Position numbers and translations under genes: made by a program. From contig NZ_CP088020.1 in the NCBI RefSeq assembly GCF_021049245.1, positions 3,788,001-3,852,000 on the forward strand: a DNA stretch of 64,000 nucleotides. The letters are read 5' to 3'. Source of the stretch: Radiobacillus kanasensis. Its GTDB lineage: Bacteria; Bacillota; Bacilli; Bacillales; Amphibacillaceae. The notes under the pieces were generated by a model, which did no database searches, was not told the DNA's origin, and worked only from the letters and a program-made list of their open reading frames with translations. Shown here in pieces: positions 1 to 8,992 of the stretch; the stretch's first letter is position 1; every line of letters begins with the position of its first letter.

Positions 1-614
1 CAGGTATTGGCGTATTTAATATCTATCATCGCAATATCGACCGCATACGAAACATGATTATGGCAGGAAAGGAAGCAAATCGAAAAGTAGTGTTAGAAGT
101 AGAAACAGCGGAAATAGCTTTTAACTGGTTAGAGGAGTCTGATTTTTACATTTATGAATCGGAGAAGCTTCGTGCAGAGTACAACGATTTGCCTGTTTGG
201 AAAAAACATTTGATAGAAAGATATCCTACTATCTCATCAAAAGAAATAAACAAGGATCCTCATGGCTATTTCTTGCAAAACTCTTATCCAAATGCACTAG
301 AGCTCCTTGATATACATGCTACAGATGGAGTGTACATTCATTCAAATGGTGTTCCACTAGGTCCCTTTGACCCTGCTTACGAAAACCTAAATCGCTTATT
401 ACAAATCGTTGGTTTAGAAAAAGTACAAATAAATTGCGGAGGGCACGCTTTACCTCAGCACCTGCAATACCTAGTGGATGAGCTTAATCCTGCAACTTTA
501 ATTCCGTTGCATAGTTTTTTCCCAGAGCGTTTAATGCCACCAAACGGGATTCAATTATTACCTGAATATGAAAAGGTATATAGGCTTTTAGATGGGAGGC
601 TTACAGAATTGTAA
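1..614 (+). CDS. MBL-fold/beta-CASP ribonuclease-like hydrolase, C-terminal part (partial)
   Basis: The reading frame is open at the left edge (codons run from base 3), so the N-terminus and the metallo-beta-lactamase HxHxDH motif lie outside the window. About 200 residues are visible. The end of the protein carries GGHALPQHLQYL followed about 15 residues later by LIPLHS. These match the motif B and motif C histidines of beta-CASP nucleases such as RNase J, where GHA and a P-x-H motif bind metal and RNA. The extreme C-terminus lacks the RNase J C-terminal domain, so this is more likely a shorter MBL-fold paralogue than RNase J itself. Family assignment is fairly sure; the substrate is not known. 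Confidence 0.7.
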   Translation, partial: GIGVFNIYHRNIDRIRNMIMAGKEANRKVVLEVETAEIAFNWLEESDFYIYESEKLRAEYNDLPVWKKHLIERYPTISSKEINKDPHGYFLQNSYPNALELLDIHATDGVYIHSNGVPLGPFDPAYENLNRLLQIVGLEKVQINCGGHALPQHLQYLVDELNPATLIPLHSFFPERLMPPNGIQLLPEYEKVYRLLDGRLTEL

Positions 615-731
615 AAGAGGCTGAGTTAAAAGTGTTTTATTTAAGGATACTGCTAAAAGATTGGAGCCAGACGGACAACTGTTCCTCTATTTCTAAAGTG
701 GAAGGTTATAGTTTAATCTCTGCCTCTTTTC
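613..731. repeat. Long inverted repeat / large hairpin downstream of the MBL gene
   Basis: AAAAGAGGCTGAG at 613-625 is matched by CTCTGCCTCTTTT at 719-731. These are 13-nt arms with one mismatch, separated by about 93 nt and followed by T-rich sequence. It may be a terminator or a dispersed intergenic element of Bacillaceae. The rest of the interval up to 995 shows only A/T-rich sequence with a weak -10-like TATACT at 935-940. Confidence 0.45.
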
Positions 732-995
732 TCATTTACAAAATTAACATTTAAAGGTCCTTTTTTTCTTGTTATCTAAATGAACAGACACATAGACCTA
801 TTGTTTTCAATATCCAAACGACCTTTCTTTCCCCACTCAGGATTGACTTTTCATATTTAATGGAAAGTCATAGGAATAAATTCCTAATTTTGTATATTTT
901 ATAAAAATGAAGCAAAATTTAAACAAATTCAATTTATACTTAATATTAGGGCTTTACTATTTAGTATGAACGACAAAAAAGGAGGAATTGACTAA

Positions 996-3900
996 ATGAA
1001 GAAATGGACAAGCCTATTGTTAATTTTCACACTAATTTTCAGCAGCTTATTTTCCACCTCACCTTTGCTCGTTTCGGCAGCAGAACAACCAAGCTCTATT
1101 ACGGTCGCCGAAGCACTTGCAACCCCTCAAAGGACAGAAGTAACAATGACTGGTTATATCGTGGCAGGTTTTAACGGTCAGTATGCGGTGGAAGTTGCCG
1201 ACTCCACAGAAGCCACCGAATCGATTATCGTCAAGTTAGAATCTGATCAGCGATCTCAGTTTAGCCCCGAAAATAACCCTGATGCTTTACATCAGCAAAT
1301 CGTTGTTACTGGTACACGAGATGTCTATTCCAACCAAGAATCTATCGAATATGTATCTAGCATTTCCTTTGTCCAAGACACCACCCCAGACGACCCAACG
1401 GAAGGAGATACCATAACTATTGCTCAAGCAAGAGAAGTAGCTGCAGGACAAACAGTAACCGTACAGGGTATCATAACAGCCAATGGAAGCAAAACATTTA
1501 TTCAAGATGATACAGCTGGCATCAATTTATATAGTCCTGCTAGCTCCACTTCCCTTTCTGTTGGTGACCTTGTCAAAGTAACAGGAGAAAGAGAAGACTA
1601 TAATGGGCTTCAAGAAATCAGCAATTATACCGTTGAAGTTCTTTCCTCCGGTGAATCCATTACACCGCAAACCGTTACCATCGATCAAATCAATGAAGAG
1701 GTCGAAGGTGAACTCATCCGATTAGAAAATGTCACGATTGGTCCTATTAATACGAATGAGAATACGTTCTTAGAAGATGGAAATGGAAATTCTATTGCTA
1801 TCTATCAAATTCCTTCTTTAGCAAACATTTCTACTGGTGATGTTGTGAACGTCACTGCTATCGGTTCTGAATTCAACGGAACTTATCAATTACATGTTGA
1901 AAATGCGGAAGATGTTGAATTTGTATCAGAGGGTAGTGATGATAACGGAGATCCTAATACTTATGAAGCTACCGTTACGAGTGTAGTAGATGGAGATACG
2001 ATTCATTTTGAACCTGCTATTTACGGTAGTGATACGGTTCGTTACGTCAATATTGATACACCGGAAACCTTTCACCTTAGTAGCTATCATAATAACTTGA
2101 TAAATACAGATCCAGACCATGCGCAAAAATATCATGGAGAGCTTGCGAAGGAGCACCTCAAGAGCTTGCTTCAACCTGGAGATGAAATCACCTTAAAAGT
2201 AGGGGAAGAAGTAACCGATGATTACGGCCGTGTATTAGCACAGGTTATTCGCAAAACTGATGGCTTAAACACAAACCTAGAAATGGTCAAACAAGGGTTT
2301 GCTTCCACTTACTTTATTTGGCCAGCTGGCGATATGGAGACGTATAGCCAATTCCAAGCTGCTGTCAAACAAGCAAAGGACAACAGCCTCGGCATATGGT
2401 CGGAAACGAATACAGATGTGTTAGAGCTACCTTTCGTATTCCGTGCACGCTACGATGGAAGTGGACTTTCCCGCTATGTTGGAAACTCGGAAACAAAGCA
2501 ATATTACGAACCGGAAAACTGGGCATCGGTACCAGTGGAAAAACGTATCTTCTTTTCGGAAGAAGAAGCGATTGCAAATGGATACACACCTGCATTTGAG
2601 CGCAACTCTAAAATTGCTGATGCTCGCTATGCCCCAGTTGGAAATTCGGTAAGCGTGTCTGGTATTGTCACCTACATTAGTGAATCAAACTACTACATTC
2701 AAGATGAAACAGCTGGTATTATTGTCCGCTCCTCCCATTTAGATGCAGAGGTTGGCGACTTAGTAACGGCAAATGGAAGCACAAGTGAATATCAAGGCAT
2801 GCTTCAAGTCGTTACGGAAGATGTTGAGTTAACAAAACAGGATGTTGGCGAACCAAGCCCGAATTACATTCAGGCAACCGACCTTAGAGAAAGCACGGAG
2901 GGAACGTTAGTAGCCTTAGAGAATGTTACGGTTGAATCTGTAGATAACAATCACAACTACGCCGCAAAAGATGGATATGGGAACTCTTTTTTGATTGATT
3001 CTGACAGTGATTTAGTAGAAACCGGCAAAATTTATGACACAATAATCGGAGTCGTAGACTATAACTCTAATGAATTTAAATTGCTCCCTCGTTCATCTGA
3101 GGATATCATTGCGGATATTCCAGTTCGCACAATTGCAGAAGCAAGGGCAGCAGAGCTCGATACAAAGGTTCAGATTGAAGGAATTGTAACAGCCATCAAT
3201 GGTCAAAACTACTATGTCCAAGATGATACAGCAGGCATTGTCGTTCGAGTGGAAGAACCCGGATTTACAGCGGAAATCGGCGATAAAATCAGAGCAAAAG
3301 CACGGACGGAGGAATATTTCGGTTTACTAGAAATGATTCCGACTCTAAATAACGTATCCGTTGTTGAAGCAGGTATAGGTACACCGGAACCTAAACTCAT
3401 CACATCCTCTGATATGAACGAAGAGTTAGAGGGACAATTAGTCGTTATGAAAAATGTTACAGTAAATGCTGCGGATGATCACGGAAACTATCAGGCTTCG
3501 GATGCACAAGGTTCCTTAGTCATTGATAACGATGAAAAGTTTATAAAAACTGGAACGACCTATGAACAAATTATAGGTGTACTCGATTACAATTACGACG
3601 AATATAAAATCATGCCTCGTTCTGTGGAGGACGTGACCGTTAAACAGGTAGAGCCTGATCTATCCACCATCGCCGATGCAAGAAATGCCGAACAAAACAG
3701 TCGTGTAAAGGTAGAAGGCATTGTGACAGCTGTATTCGATGGGATGGCCTATATCCAGGATGAATCTGCTGGTATTGCATTGTATGGTAGCGAGGTAGCT
3801 GCAAACGTAGGAGATAAAGTACAAGTAATCGGAAATACTAAAGAATACTACGGACTATCTGAAATAGTAGATTTTGAAGTTGACGTTTTAGAAGAAGGTG

Positions 3901-4529
3901 TAGGAACACCTGATGCGAAACGAGTCACATCTACAGATTTAGGAGAATCGCTAGAAGGGCAACTTGTCACCGTGACCATGGTGACCATTGATAGTGAAGC
4001 TGGACATGGAGAATATCTTGCATCCGATGAAACTGGAGAGTTTGTCCTTGATAATAACAGTTTTGTAGAAATCGGAAAAACCTATGAATCTATAACTGGA
4101 GTCATTACTTATGACTTTGGTGCGTATAAGCTCATTCCTCGGACGGAGGCAGATGTAGTAGCCTACACACCTGCACCGGAACAAATGTTATTAGATACCT
4201 TACTATCTGGAGATAAGTCAAAGGCGAAAGAGGTTGCAGCTGGGTTTATTGAGCTTGTCGAAAGCGATACACTCACAAACACAGAGGTATCAGAACTCAT
4301 TGAAGAAGCTTTACTTGCTCATTCCGCTCAAGACTACCGCACAAAGTTCACCATTAAAAGAGTTTCTCTCCAAGTTGAGATCCTTTTAGCATTGGTAGAA
4401 CGAGATTTCCGCTTCTCTATGATAGAAAGTATTATTAATTATCAAGCAGAGAAACGGTTTGCGCGAATTATAGAAAGAGATATTTATGAAATCTTGGAAG
4501 TTGGACAAAAAGGCTCCTTGGTAGGTTAA
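996..4529 (+). CDS. Secreted thermonuclease (SNase) with multiple OB-fold modules, YhcR-like
   Basis: An 1177-residue exported protein. Signal peptide: residues 1-29, with a KKW start, a hydrophobic core and a likely cut after VSA. Several OB-fold modules repeat the pattern 'TIAxAR...V.GIVT....YxQDxTAGI': about residues 36-135, 139-310, 538-705, 710-885 and 889-1060. A Staphylococcal-nuclease domain (about 322-470) sits between modules and has VDGDTI, RYVNIDTPE and DYGRVLA, the expected metal and catalytic region. It resembles B. subtilis YhcR, a Ca-dependent sugar-nonspecific nuclease, but it lacks the 5'-nucleotidase half and has no LPXTG anchor. A helical tail of about 110 residues ends it. 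A good GGAGG lies 8 nt upstream of the ATG. It likely degrades extracellular nucleic acid, for phosphate or nutrient supply. Confidence 0.85.
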   Translation: MKKWTSLLLIFTLIFSSLFSTSPLLVSAAEQPSSITVAEALATPQRTEVTMTGYIVAGFNGQYAVEVADSTEATESIIVKLESDQRSQFSPENNPDALHQQIVVTGTRDVYSNQESIEYVSSISFVQDTTPDDPTEGDTITIAQAREVAAGQTVTVQGIITANGSKTFIQDDTAGINLYSPASSTSLSVGDLVKVTGEREDYNGLQEISNYTVEVLSSGESITPQTVTIDQINEEVEGELIRLENVTIGPINTNENTFLEDGNGNSIAIYQIPSLANISTGDVVNVTAIGSEFNGTYQLHVENAEDVEFVSEGSDDNGDPNTYEATVTSVVDGDTIHFEPAIYGSDTVRYVNIDTPETFHLSSYHNNLINTDPDHAQKYHGELAKEHLKSLLQPGDEITLKVGEEVTDDYGRVLAQVIRKTDGLNTNLEMVKQGFASTYFIWPAGDMETYSQFQAAVKQAKDNSLGIWSETNTDVLELPFVFRARYDGSGLSRYVGNSETKQYYEPENWASVPVEKRIFFSEEEAIANGYTPAFERNSKIADARYAPVGNSVSVSGIVTYISESNYYIQDETAGIIVRSSHLDAEVGDLVTANGSTSEYQGMLQVVTEDVELTKQDVGEPSPNYIQATDLRESTEGTLVALENVTVESVDNNHNYAAKDGYGNSFLIDSDSDLVETGKIYDTIIGVVDYNSNEFKLLPRSSEDIIADIPVRTIAEARAAELDTKVQIEGIVTAINGQNYYVQDDTAGIVVRVEEPGFTAEIGDKIRAKARTEEYFGLLEMIPTLNNVSVVEAGIGTPEPKLITSSDMNEELEGQLVVMKNVTVNAADDHGNYQASDAQGSLVIDNDEKFIKTGTTYEQIIGVLDYNYDEYKIMPRSVEDVTVKQVEPDLSTIADARNAEQNSRVKVEGIVTAVFDGMAYIQDESAGIALYGSEVAANVGDKVQVIGNTKEYYGLSEIVDFEVDVLEEGVGTPDAKRVTSTDLGESLEGQLVTVTMVTIDSEAGHGEYLASDETGEFVLDNNSFVEIGKTYESITGVITYDFGAYKLIPRTEADVVAYTPAPEQMLLDTLLSGDKSKAKEVAAGFIELVESDTLTNTEVSELIEEALLAHSAQDYRTKFTIKRVSLQVEILLALVERDFRFSMIESIINYQAEKRFARIIERDIYEILEVGQKGSLVG

Positions 4530-4541
4530 TTATGCAAAAGT

Positions 4542-4569
4542 CCCCCACATGAACGTTAAAATGTGGGGG
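4542..4569. terminator. Bidirectional terminator between convergent genes
   Basis: Perfect 9-bp stem CCCCCACAT / ATGTGGGGG with a 10-nt loop and flanking A/T runs. It lies between the nuclease gene (+) and the HD-GYP gene (-) and can serve both. Confidence 0.85.
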
Positions 4570-4589
4570 CTTAATTATTTATAGAAAAT

Positions 4590-6035
4590 TTATAAAATGG
4601 ATGAAAACTCTTTTACTGTTCCGTTCGTAATATGGTCCGCTGGATACAGGTAAACTTCTGGCTTCTTCTCGCATAGATTTACCCATGCCTCAACACAAAC
4701 AGGATCAAAGTGCTTCCCCTTTTCCTGCTGCAGAAAGCTTATCGCTTTTTCATGAGACCAAGCATTTCTATAGGATCTTTCAGAGGTTAGCGCATCATAA
4801 ACGTCTGCAACTGCTGTAATTCTCGCTAACAATGGTATGTCTTCTCCTGATAATTGATCTGGGTAACCTGTACCATCCCACTTTTCATGATGGGACCGGA
4901 TAATAACTAATTCATCCTTCATAAATCCAAGGTCTCTACACATTTCATACCCATTAATTGGATGTTTCTCTATTAAAGCTCTTTCTTGCTTAGAAAGATT
5001 ACCAGGTTTATTCAGCACATGATCCGGTAGTTTTATTTTCCCGACATCATGGACCAACGCACCTTGCGCTATTGCTCTTAATTGCTCTGGTTTGATACGC
5101 ATTGCTTCTGCTAACTTTAACGCATACATGGTAACTCTGAATGTATGTCCAGCAGTGTACGTATCCTTTTGTTCTGTTGCAAGCACCAATTTTTTTACAC
5201 TCGGAGACATATTATTCGTAACTCTTTCAAATGGATCATTCGTATAGAGTGCCTTTATGGAACCAATTAAATTCCCTTTTACTCCATACTGCTTTACAAG
5301 TCCAACCAGCATGGCAATGACGGATCCCAACAACAGAAAATGATAGATCCACCAACTTAGCTTCCACAATTCTCCCATAACAATAATCAACTGTGCCCCA
5401 ATAAACCAACCAGCACTATAGACGATGGCTATTTGTAACGGAAATCTAGAGAAACGATAGGTTTGATAGTATCTCCATATCGTAACGAGATTTAGTGCAA
5501 TAATAAAAACTGTCAATAACCCATTTAACGGGCGTGCGGTTATTGGAATAATACCTAACAAATGCGGATGGAAAAGTGCTGTCACTTCTATAGTACTTAA
5601 AATAACAATCCAGGTTGGAAGTAAGTATGTTTGTTTTTGGGAAAACACTTCTACTATCTTATTATCCGACGGTAAGGAGGACAAATACAACCAAAGTGTT
5701 GCTAACAGCATACTTAGCTGTGCTGCTATACCAGGTAAGTGCGTAGCAGGTAGAATAAAATGTGGTGTAGATAATCCGTGTAAGGAAAACATTAACGCCA
5801 AGGATACGAATGCGAGCGATAAAAAGCTGATTTTTATGTTCCTTAGTCTTTTTCCCGCTATTCCTACGGCTATGGCAATAATAGTAGACAAGAAAGCGAC
5901 TATACTTACAATATAAAAATGACCAGTAGGCATCATAAAAACAGGATCTTTAAGTAGGCCGTTTCTTAAGCATTCAAATAAGAGGTAAGGTAAAACAATT
6001 GCCAGGAATGGTTTATAGAAACTAGTAGTTTTCAT
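4590..6035 (-). CDS. Membrane HD-GYP domain phosphodiesterase
   Basis: 481 residues. The ATG at 6035 is chosen over an in-frame upstream start because GGAGG sits 7 nt before it. The first ~230 residues form seven or so hydrophobic helices with no recognisable extracellular domain, so this is a membrane sensor module. The C-terminal ~190 residues are a full HD-GYP domain: HDVGK (about residue 328), then HHEKWDGTGYP and the DxYDALTS region. HD-GYP proteins hydrolyse c-di-GMP to pGpG or GMP. It is a single gene with its own terminator, unlinked to the two GGDEF-EAL genes at 52-61 kb but probably part of the same second-messenger network. Family assignment is firm; the sensed signal is unknown. 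Confidence 0.88.
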   Translation of the reverse strand: MKTTSFYKPFLAIVLPYLLFECLRNGLLKDPVFMMPTGHFYIVSIVAFLSTIIAIAVGIAGKRLRNIKISFLSLAFVSLALMFSLHGLSTPHFILPATHLPGIAAQLSMLLATLWLYLSSLPSDNKIVEVFSQKQTYLLPTWIVILSTIEVTALFHPHLLGIIPITARPLNGLLTVFIIALNLVTIWRYYQTYRFSRFPLQIAIVYSAGWFIGAQLIIVMGELWKLSWWIYHFLLLGSVIAMLVGLVKQYGVKGNLIGSIKALYTNDPFERVTNNMSPSVKKLVLATEQKDTYTAGHTFRVTMYALKLAEAMRIKPEQLRAIAQGALVHDVGKIKLPDHVLNKPGNLSKQERALIEKHPINGYEMCRDLGFMKDELVIIRSHHEKWDGTGYPDQLSGEDIPLLARITAVADVYDALTSERSYRNAWSHEKAISFLQQEKGKHFDPVCVEAWVNLCEKKPEVYLYPADHITNGTVKEFSSIL

Positions 6036-6125
6036 GATATGGCCTCCACAGGATAAGACAAAATGATTAGGTATATTGTACCATGCTATCAACTTCTAGT
6101 AATCCCTTTCTTATAGAATTAAACA

Positions 6126-6266
6126 CTAGGTACACCACTTCTTTTCATGCCTATTGAACCTCTCCTTACTCTCACAGTTAGTCTTACACCAATTAACCTC
6201 ATCAGACTTCCATATATTATCACTATCTGGGATATTTAATTGTAACTTGGCAATGTTAAAAATAGA
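6126..6266 (-). pseudogene. Short coding-like remnant with Cys/His cluster
   Basis: An open frame of 46 codons with no convincing start codon or ribosome site. It reads as protein-like sequence ending NWCKTNCESKERFNRHEKKW-C-T. The spacing of three Cys and one His suggests a broken zinc-binding or C-terminal fragment. It could be chance; no family is recognised. Confidence 0.25.
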
Positions 6267-6334
6267 CTACAATTCGCAACCTACGAATCAGTCCGAAACC
6301 ATATACAAGTCCGTTTAGAAATTGGGTGGAGAAA

Positions 6335-6889
6335 ATGACAGACAAGTGGGAAGTATTTGATGAAGTTAGAAAACTTCAATTGAAATTAGTAGAGATAGAT
6401 AAAGAAGGTTGGTTAAAATACGAATTTCTAACTTGGCAATGGTGGCTTTTATTAGCCATACTCATTATCCCGTGGATTATCTTTATATGGCTTCATGATC
6501 GCCAAAGATTGGTTTCCACTCTCCTAGTAGGGATAACCGTTGCTCTTATAACAATGCTCTTTGATGTGACTGGAAGTGACTATGGCTTTTGGGGATATCC
6601 AACAGAATTAGTGAGGCCAGGACCTGGAGCTTTTTCTTTTGATTTGGGTATTATCCCCGTTTCCGTTATGCTTACCTATCAATTTTTTCGAAAATGGAGC
6701 CACTACTTATTGATGTTAGTAATCCTTGCCCTGGTATTTGCCTTTATTGGTGAGCCTATTTCAGAAAAATTAGAACTTGTCCTATTTTTAAAGTGGAATC
6801 GAACTTTCTCTTTTTGCTACTACATTCTAGTTGGAATAAGTGTAAAAGCATTTACTGATAAGCTCTTAAAGATAGAGAGACAACCCTGA
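6335..6889 (+). CDS. CBO0543-type multi-pass membrane protein
   Basis: 184 residues from the ATG at 6335. A GTG at 6326 is in frame but lies inside the GGTGGAG ribosome site, so the ATG is preferred. After a ~30-residue cytoplasmic N-terminus there are four to five membrane helices. The central motif DVTGSDYGFWGYP and the 'FDLGIIPV' segment match the CBO0543 family of small Firmicutes membrane proteins. The role of this family is unknown. It stands alone, 290 bases from the divergent HD-GYP gene, with the intervening region holding both promoters. Confidence 0.65.
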   Translation: MTDKWEVFDEVRKLQLKLVEIDKEGWLKYEFLTWQWWLLLAILIIPWIIFIWLHDRQRLVSTLLVGITVALITMLFDVTGSDYGFWGYPTELVRPGPGAFSFDLGIIPVSVMLTYQFFRKWSHYLLMLVILALVFAFIGEPISEKLELVLFLKWNRTFSFCYYILVGISVKAFTDKLLKIERQP

Positions 6890-7068
6890 TTGTCAGAAAT
6901 AGAAACTGATCCCACCAAAAACTAAAGCATAAAATAATGGCAGATACTGAACAGACTTCTAACTGGTCTATTCAACAAAACTAGTCATTATTCTCGACAG
7001 GCTGTGACAGGTTTTATAGGAACACTCCTTTATAATGGACACAAAATGCAGAGTGGGGAGAAAGCAAT

Positions 7069-7890
7069 ATGGAGACATCTGTTAGTATTTATCAAATGAA
7101 TAGCGGAATCTTACAATCGGAAAAAAAGATGGATGAGCTAGAGCCGAACGATATATGTTTTTATCGATTTATAGGAGGTAATCCTAGCGAAACAGAAGAC
7201 TTAATAGAGCAATTGAGCGAAATCAAAGAGAGTCATGCCTTATTAATTGGCGTTTTTCGCTTTCCATTTAGGTTCGAAGGGAAAAAGAGATTTGAGACAG
7301 CTACGATGCAATATTTTCGGATGAAAGAATTTTGTGATGCGGTCATCTACTTTAATAGTGATGGGCTCATGGAAACAATTGATCCTAGTACCACGATTCA
7401 TGATGCTAATCAAACATTTAACGCGATTGAAGAAGAAACAATCGGGACTTTACGAGAAATGGTGGAACAGACCGGTGAAATGAACATCGACTATCAGGAT
7501 ATCGAAACATTTATTAAAGAAAATAGAGGTCCTTTATTTGTACATACGGTGGAAGGAGATACGTTTGATGAACCATTAAAGTATTTGATTTCTACACCCT
7601 ATCTACCAGAGGACTTTACGGACGGTAAGCAATTAATTATTAACATCGGATATACACGAGATATGGACATGGAGGCATTCCGCCAGATTAACCTCCGTCT
7701 TCACGATTTATTTTCCAAGGCAGACTTGTTTAAGTTAGGATCATATTTTATGGACGAGCCAGGCCAACGCTTTAAAATCACTTTGTTAGTGAATGGAATA
7801 GAAGACCCCATCGCAGCCCCTACAGACTACAAGAAAATCCCAAAATACAAAGACTTATTCAAAAAATGGACAGCCAAAATCGGGTGGTGA
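7069..7890 (+). CDS. Divergent FtsZ-like protein lacking the N-terminal GTP-binding half
   Basis: 273 residues, with strong ribosome site GGGGAG 8 nt before the ATG. From residue 25 on it can be laid along B. subtilis FtsZ from about residue 92. The 'ADMVFVTAGMGGGTGTG' strand-loop of FtsZ corresponds to NDICFYRFIGGNPSET (27-42). 'ALTVGVVTRPFTFEGRKR' corresponds to ALLIGVFRFPFRFEGKKR (57-74), and 'AMKEAVDTLIVIPND' to RMKEFCDAVIYFNSD (84-98). The T7 synergy-loop pattern NxDxxD is kept as NIDYQD (139-144). The remainder (150-260) follows the FtsZ C-terminal activation domain. The first ~90 FtsZ residues (T1-T3 loops) are absent and the tubulin signature GGGTGTG is replaced by GGNPSET, so GTP binding is not expected. 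No C-terminal FtsA/ZapA-binding tail is seen. It may modulate FtsZ or have a new role; function is inferred only. Confidence 0.65.
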   Translation: METSVSIYQMNSGILQSEKKMDELEPNDICFYRFIGGNPSETEDLIEQLSEIKESHALLIGVFRFPFRFEGKKRFETATMQYFRMKEFCDAVIYFNSDGLMETIDPSTTIHDANQTFNAIEEETIGTLREMVEQTGEMNIDYQDIETFIKENRGPLFVHTVEGDTFDEPLKYLISTPYLPEDFTDGKQLIINIGYTRDMDMEAFRQINLRLHDLFSKADLFKLGSYFMDEPGQRFKITLLVNGIEDPIAAPTDYKKIPKYKDLFKKWTAKIGW

Positions 7891-7905
7891 ATGTCACCAC
7901 CCGAT
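7879..7905 (+). terminator. Terminator overlapping the stop codon of the FtsZ-like gene; REP-like copy 1
   Basis: ATCGGGTGGTGA pairs with TCACCACCCGAT across the loop ATG, then TTTT. The TGA stop is part of the stem. The right arm and the following CTTGTTTCACA recur at 23788-23822. Confidence 0.75.
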
Positions 7906-7915
7906 TTTCCTTGTT

Positions 7916-8089
7916 TCACAAATAAGGTAACTTATCCTTTATTTTCGGATTAATCGCACAATACAAAAGGTCCAAGGGATTAGCGCAATTTGTAATTTCA
8001 CCCAATGGGATATGTTTAGCTCCAGTGATTTTACCTTTTGTAACTTCATCAGCTTTACGAACATCGATAATGTTTACGTTTTCCCCTAC
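7916..8089 (-). pseudogene. Rhodanese-domain remnant (truncated)
   Basis: Read on the minus strand this is 57 codons beginning VGENVNIIDVRKADEVTKGK and continuing ITGAKHIPLGEI, which matches the first half of a rhodanese (sulfurtransferase) domain: 'IDVRE..EV..GKI.GA.HIPLGEI'. After that the sequence leaves the family, the catalytic Cys loop is absent, and it ends at TGA. An in-frame TAA lies immediately upstream, exactly where MFS-like sequence begins on the other strand, so the gene was cut by a recombination junction near 8090. Confidence 0.65.
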
Positions 8090-8527
8090 TTAACTGGGTG
8101 GCTTCTATCTATTGGTGGGATAGGGGCAATAGGAGGAGCATTACTCACTAATTTGTTAACAAAGAAATTTTCTTATCGCACCATCTTATTTTTGGCTTCT
8201 TTTATTGGTGGGCTATCCATTGTTTTGTTCGGTGTAGCAAATACATACTTATTGTTAATTATTTCAAATACAATGGGTACTATGGCAGCTTCCATGATGA
8301 ATCCTTGTATAGTTACCATTAGACAGACCTTAACTCCTGAATATCTGTTAGGACGAGTTCGAGCCACAAGCAGATTTATGACATGGATACTAATGCCAGT
8401 GGCTGCATTCTTGGCAGGTGTTCTATCAAATCAGTTTGGAACTAATTTTACAATAGTGCTTGGGGGAATAATTTCAACTGGTGCATCCTTTCTCTATTTA
8501 CATCGTTCTTTAAAATATAAAAGTTAG
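8090..8527 (+). pseudogene. MFS transporter remnant, C-terminal third
   Basis: An open frame can be read from 8012, but transporter-like sequence begins only near 8090 (LTGWLLSIGGIGAIGGALL); the first ~26 codons are antisense to the rhodanese relic. The rest shows four membrane helices with TPEYLLGRVRATSRF, typical of the C-terminal half of macrolide-type MFS exporters. About 250 N-terminal residues are missing and no ribosome site is present. It is almost certainly inactive. Confidence 0.65.
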
Positions 8528-8709
8528 GCTCTACAAAGAATTATTTATGAACTATTTGTTTATTTTACGAAATAACTATGTCACTAAAGAGTTTTTATAG
8601 AACAAGGATATATTTAGGTAATTAATCTAGAAAATTATCGAGTTTTATTTTTGAAAAATGCAATCCATCAAAATATATCAAACCTATCCTTAGATGTTTT
8701 AATATATGA

Positions 8710-8934
8710 CTAGCTATTATTAGATGGTCTCTTCCTGAATTTGAATCCATAAGAATAAAGTAAGTATGTAAAGAGAAAAAATATTAAAAATGCTAATAAT
8801 ATTACTGTACTATTAAAAGGAAAAATGATTGTCTTCTCAGATGTATCTTTCCCTTTAGTTTCTGCCGAAACACTGCTAGAATAAATGAAAACAGTGACTG
8901 CGCATACAAGTAATATAAAACTATTTTTTACCAT
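8710..8934 (-). CDS. Small exported/membrane protein, hypothetical
   Basis: 74 residues from the ATG at 8934, chosen because AAGGAGGG lies 6 nt upstream; longer in-frame extensions have no ribosome site. It has an N-terminal signal-like segment (MVKNSFILLVCAVTVFIY, cut near VSA), a ~20-residue polar stretch, one membrane helix, and a basic tail KFRKRPSNNS. The predicted topology is outside loop, helix, cytoplasmic positive tail. No family is recognised. It faces the next small gene divergently in the accessory patch. Confidence 0.55.
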   Translation of the reverse strand: MVKNSFILLVCAVTVFIYSSSVSAETKGKDTSEKTIIFPFNSTVILLAFLIFFLFTYLLYSYGFKFRKRPSNNS

Positions 8935-8992
8935 AAAATCCCTCCTTATTACAATTGTAACAGAGATGGAAATTAGTTGAAAGGGGTCAAAA

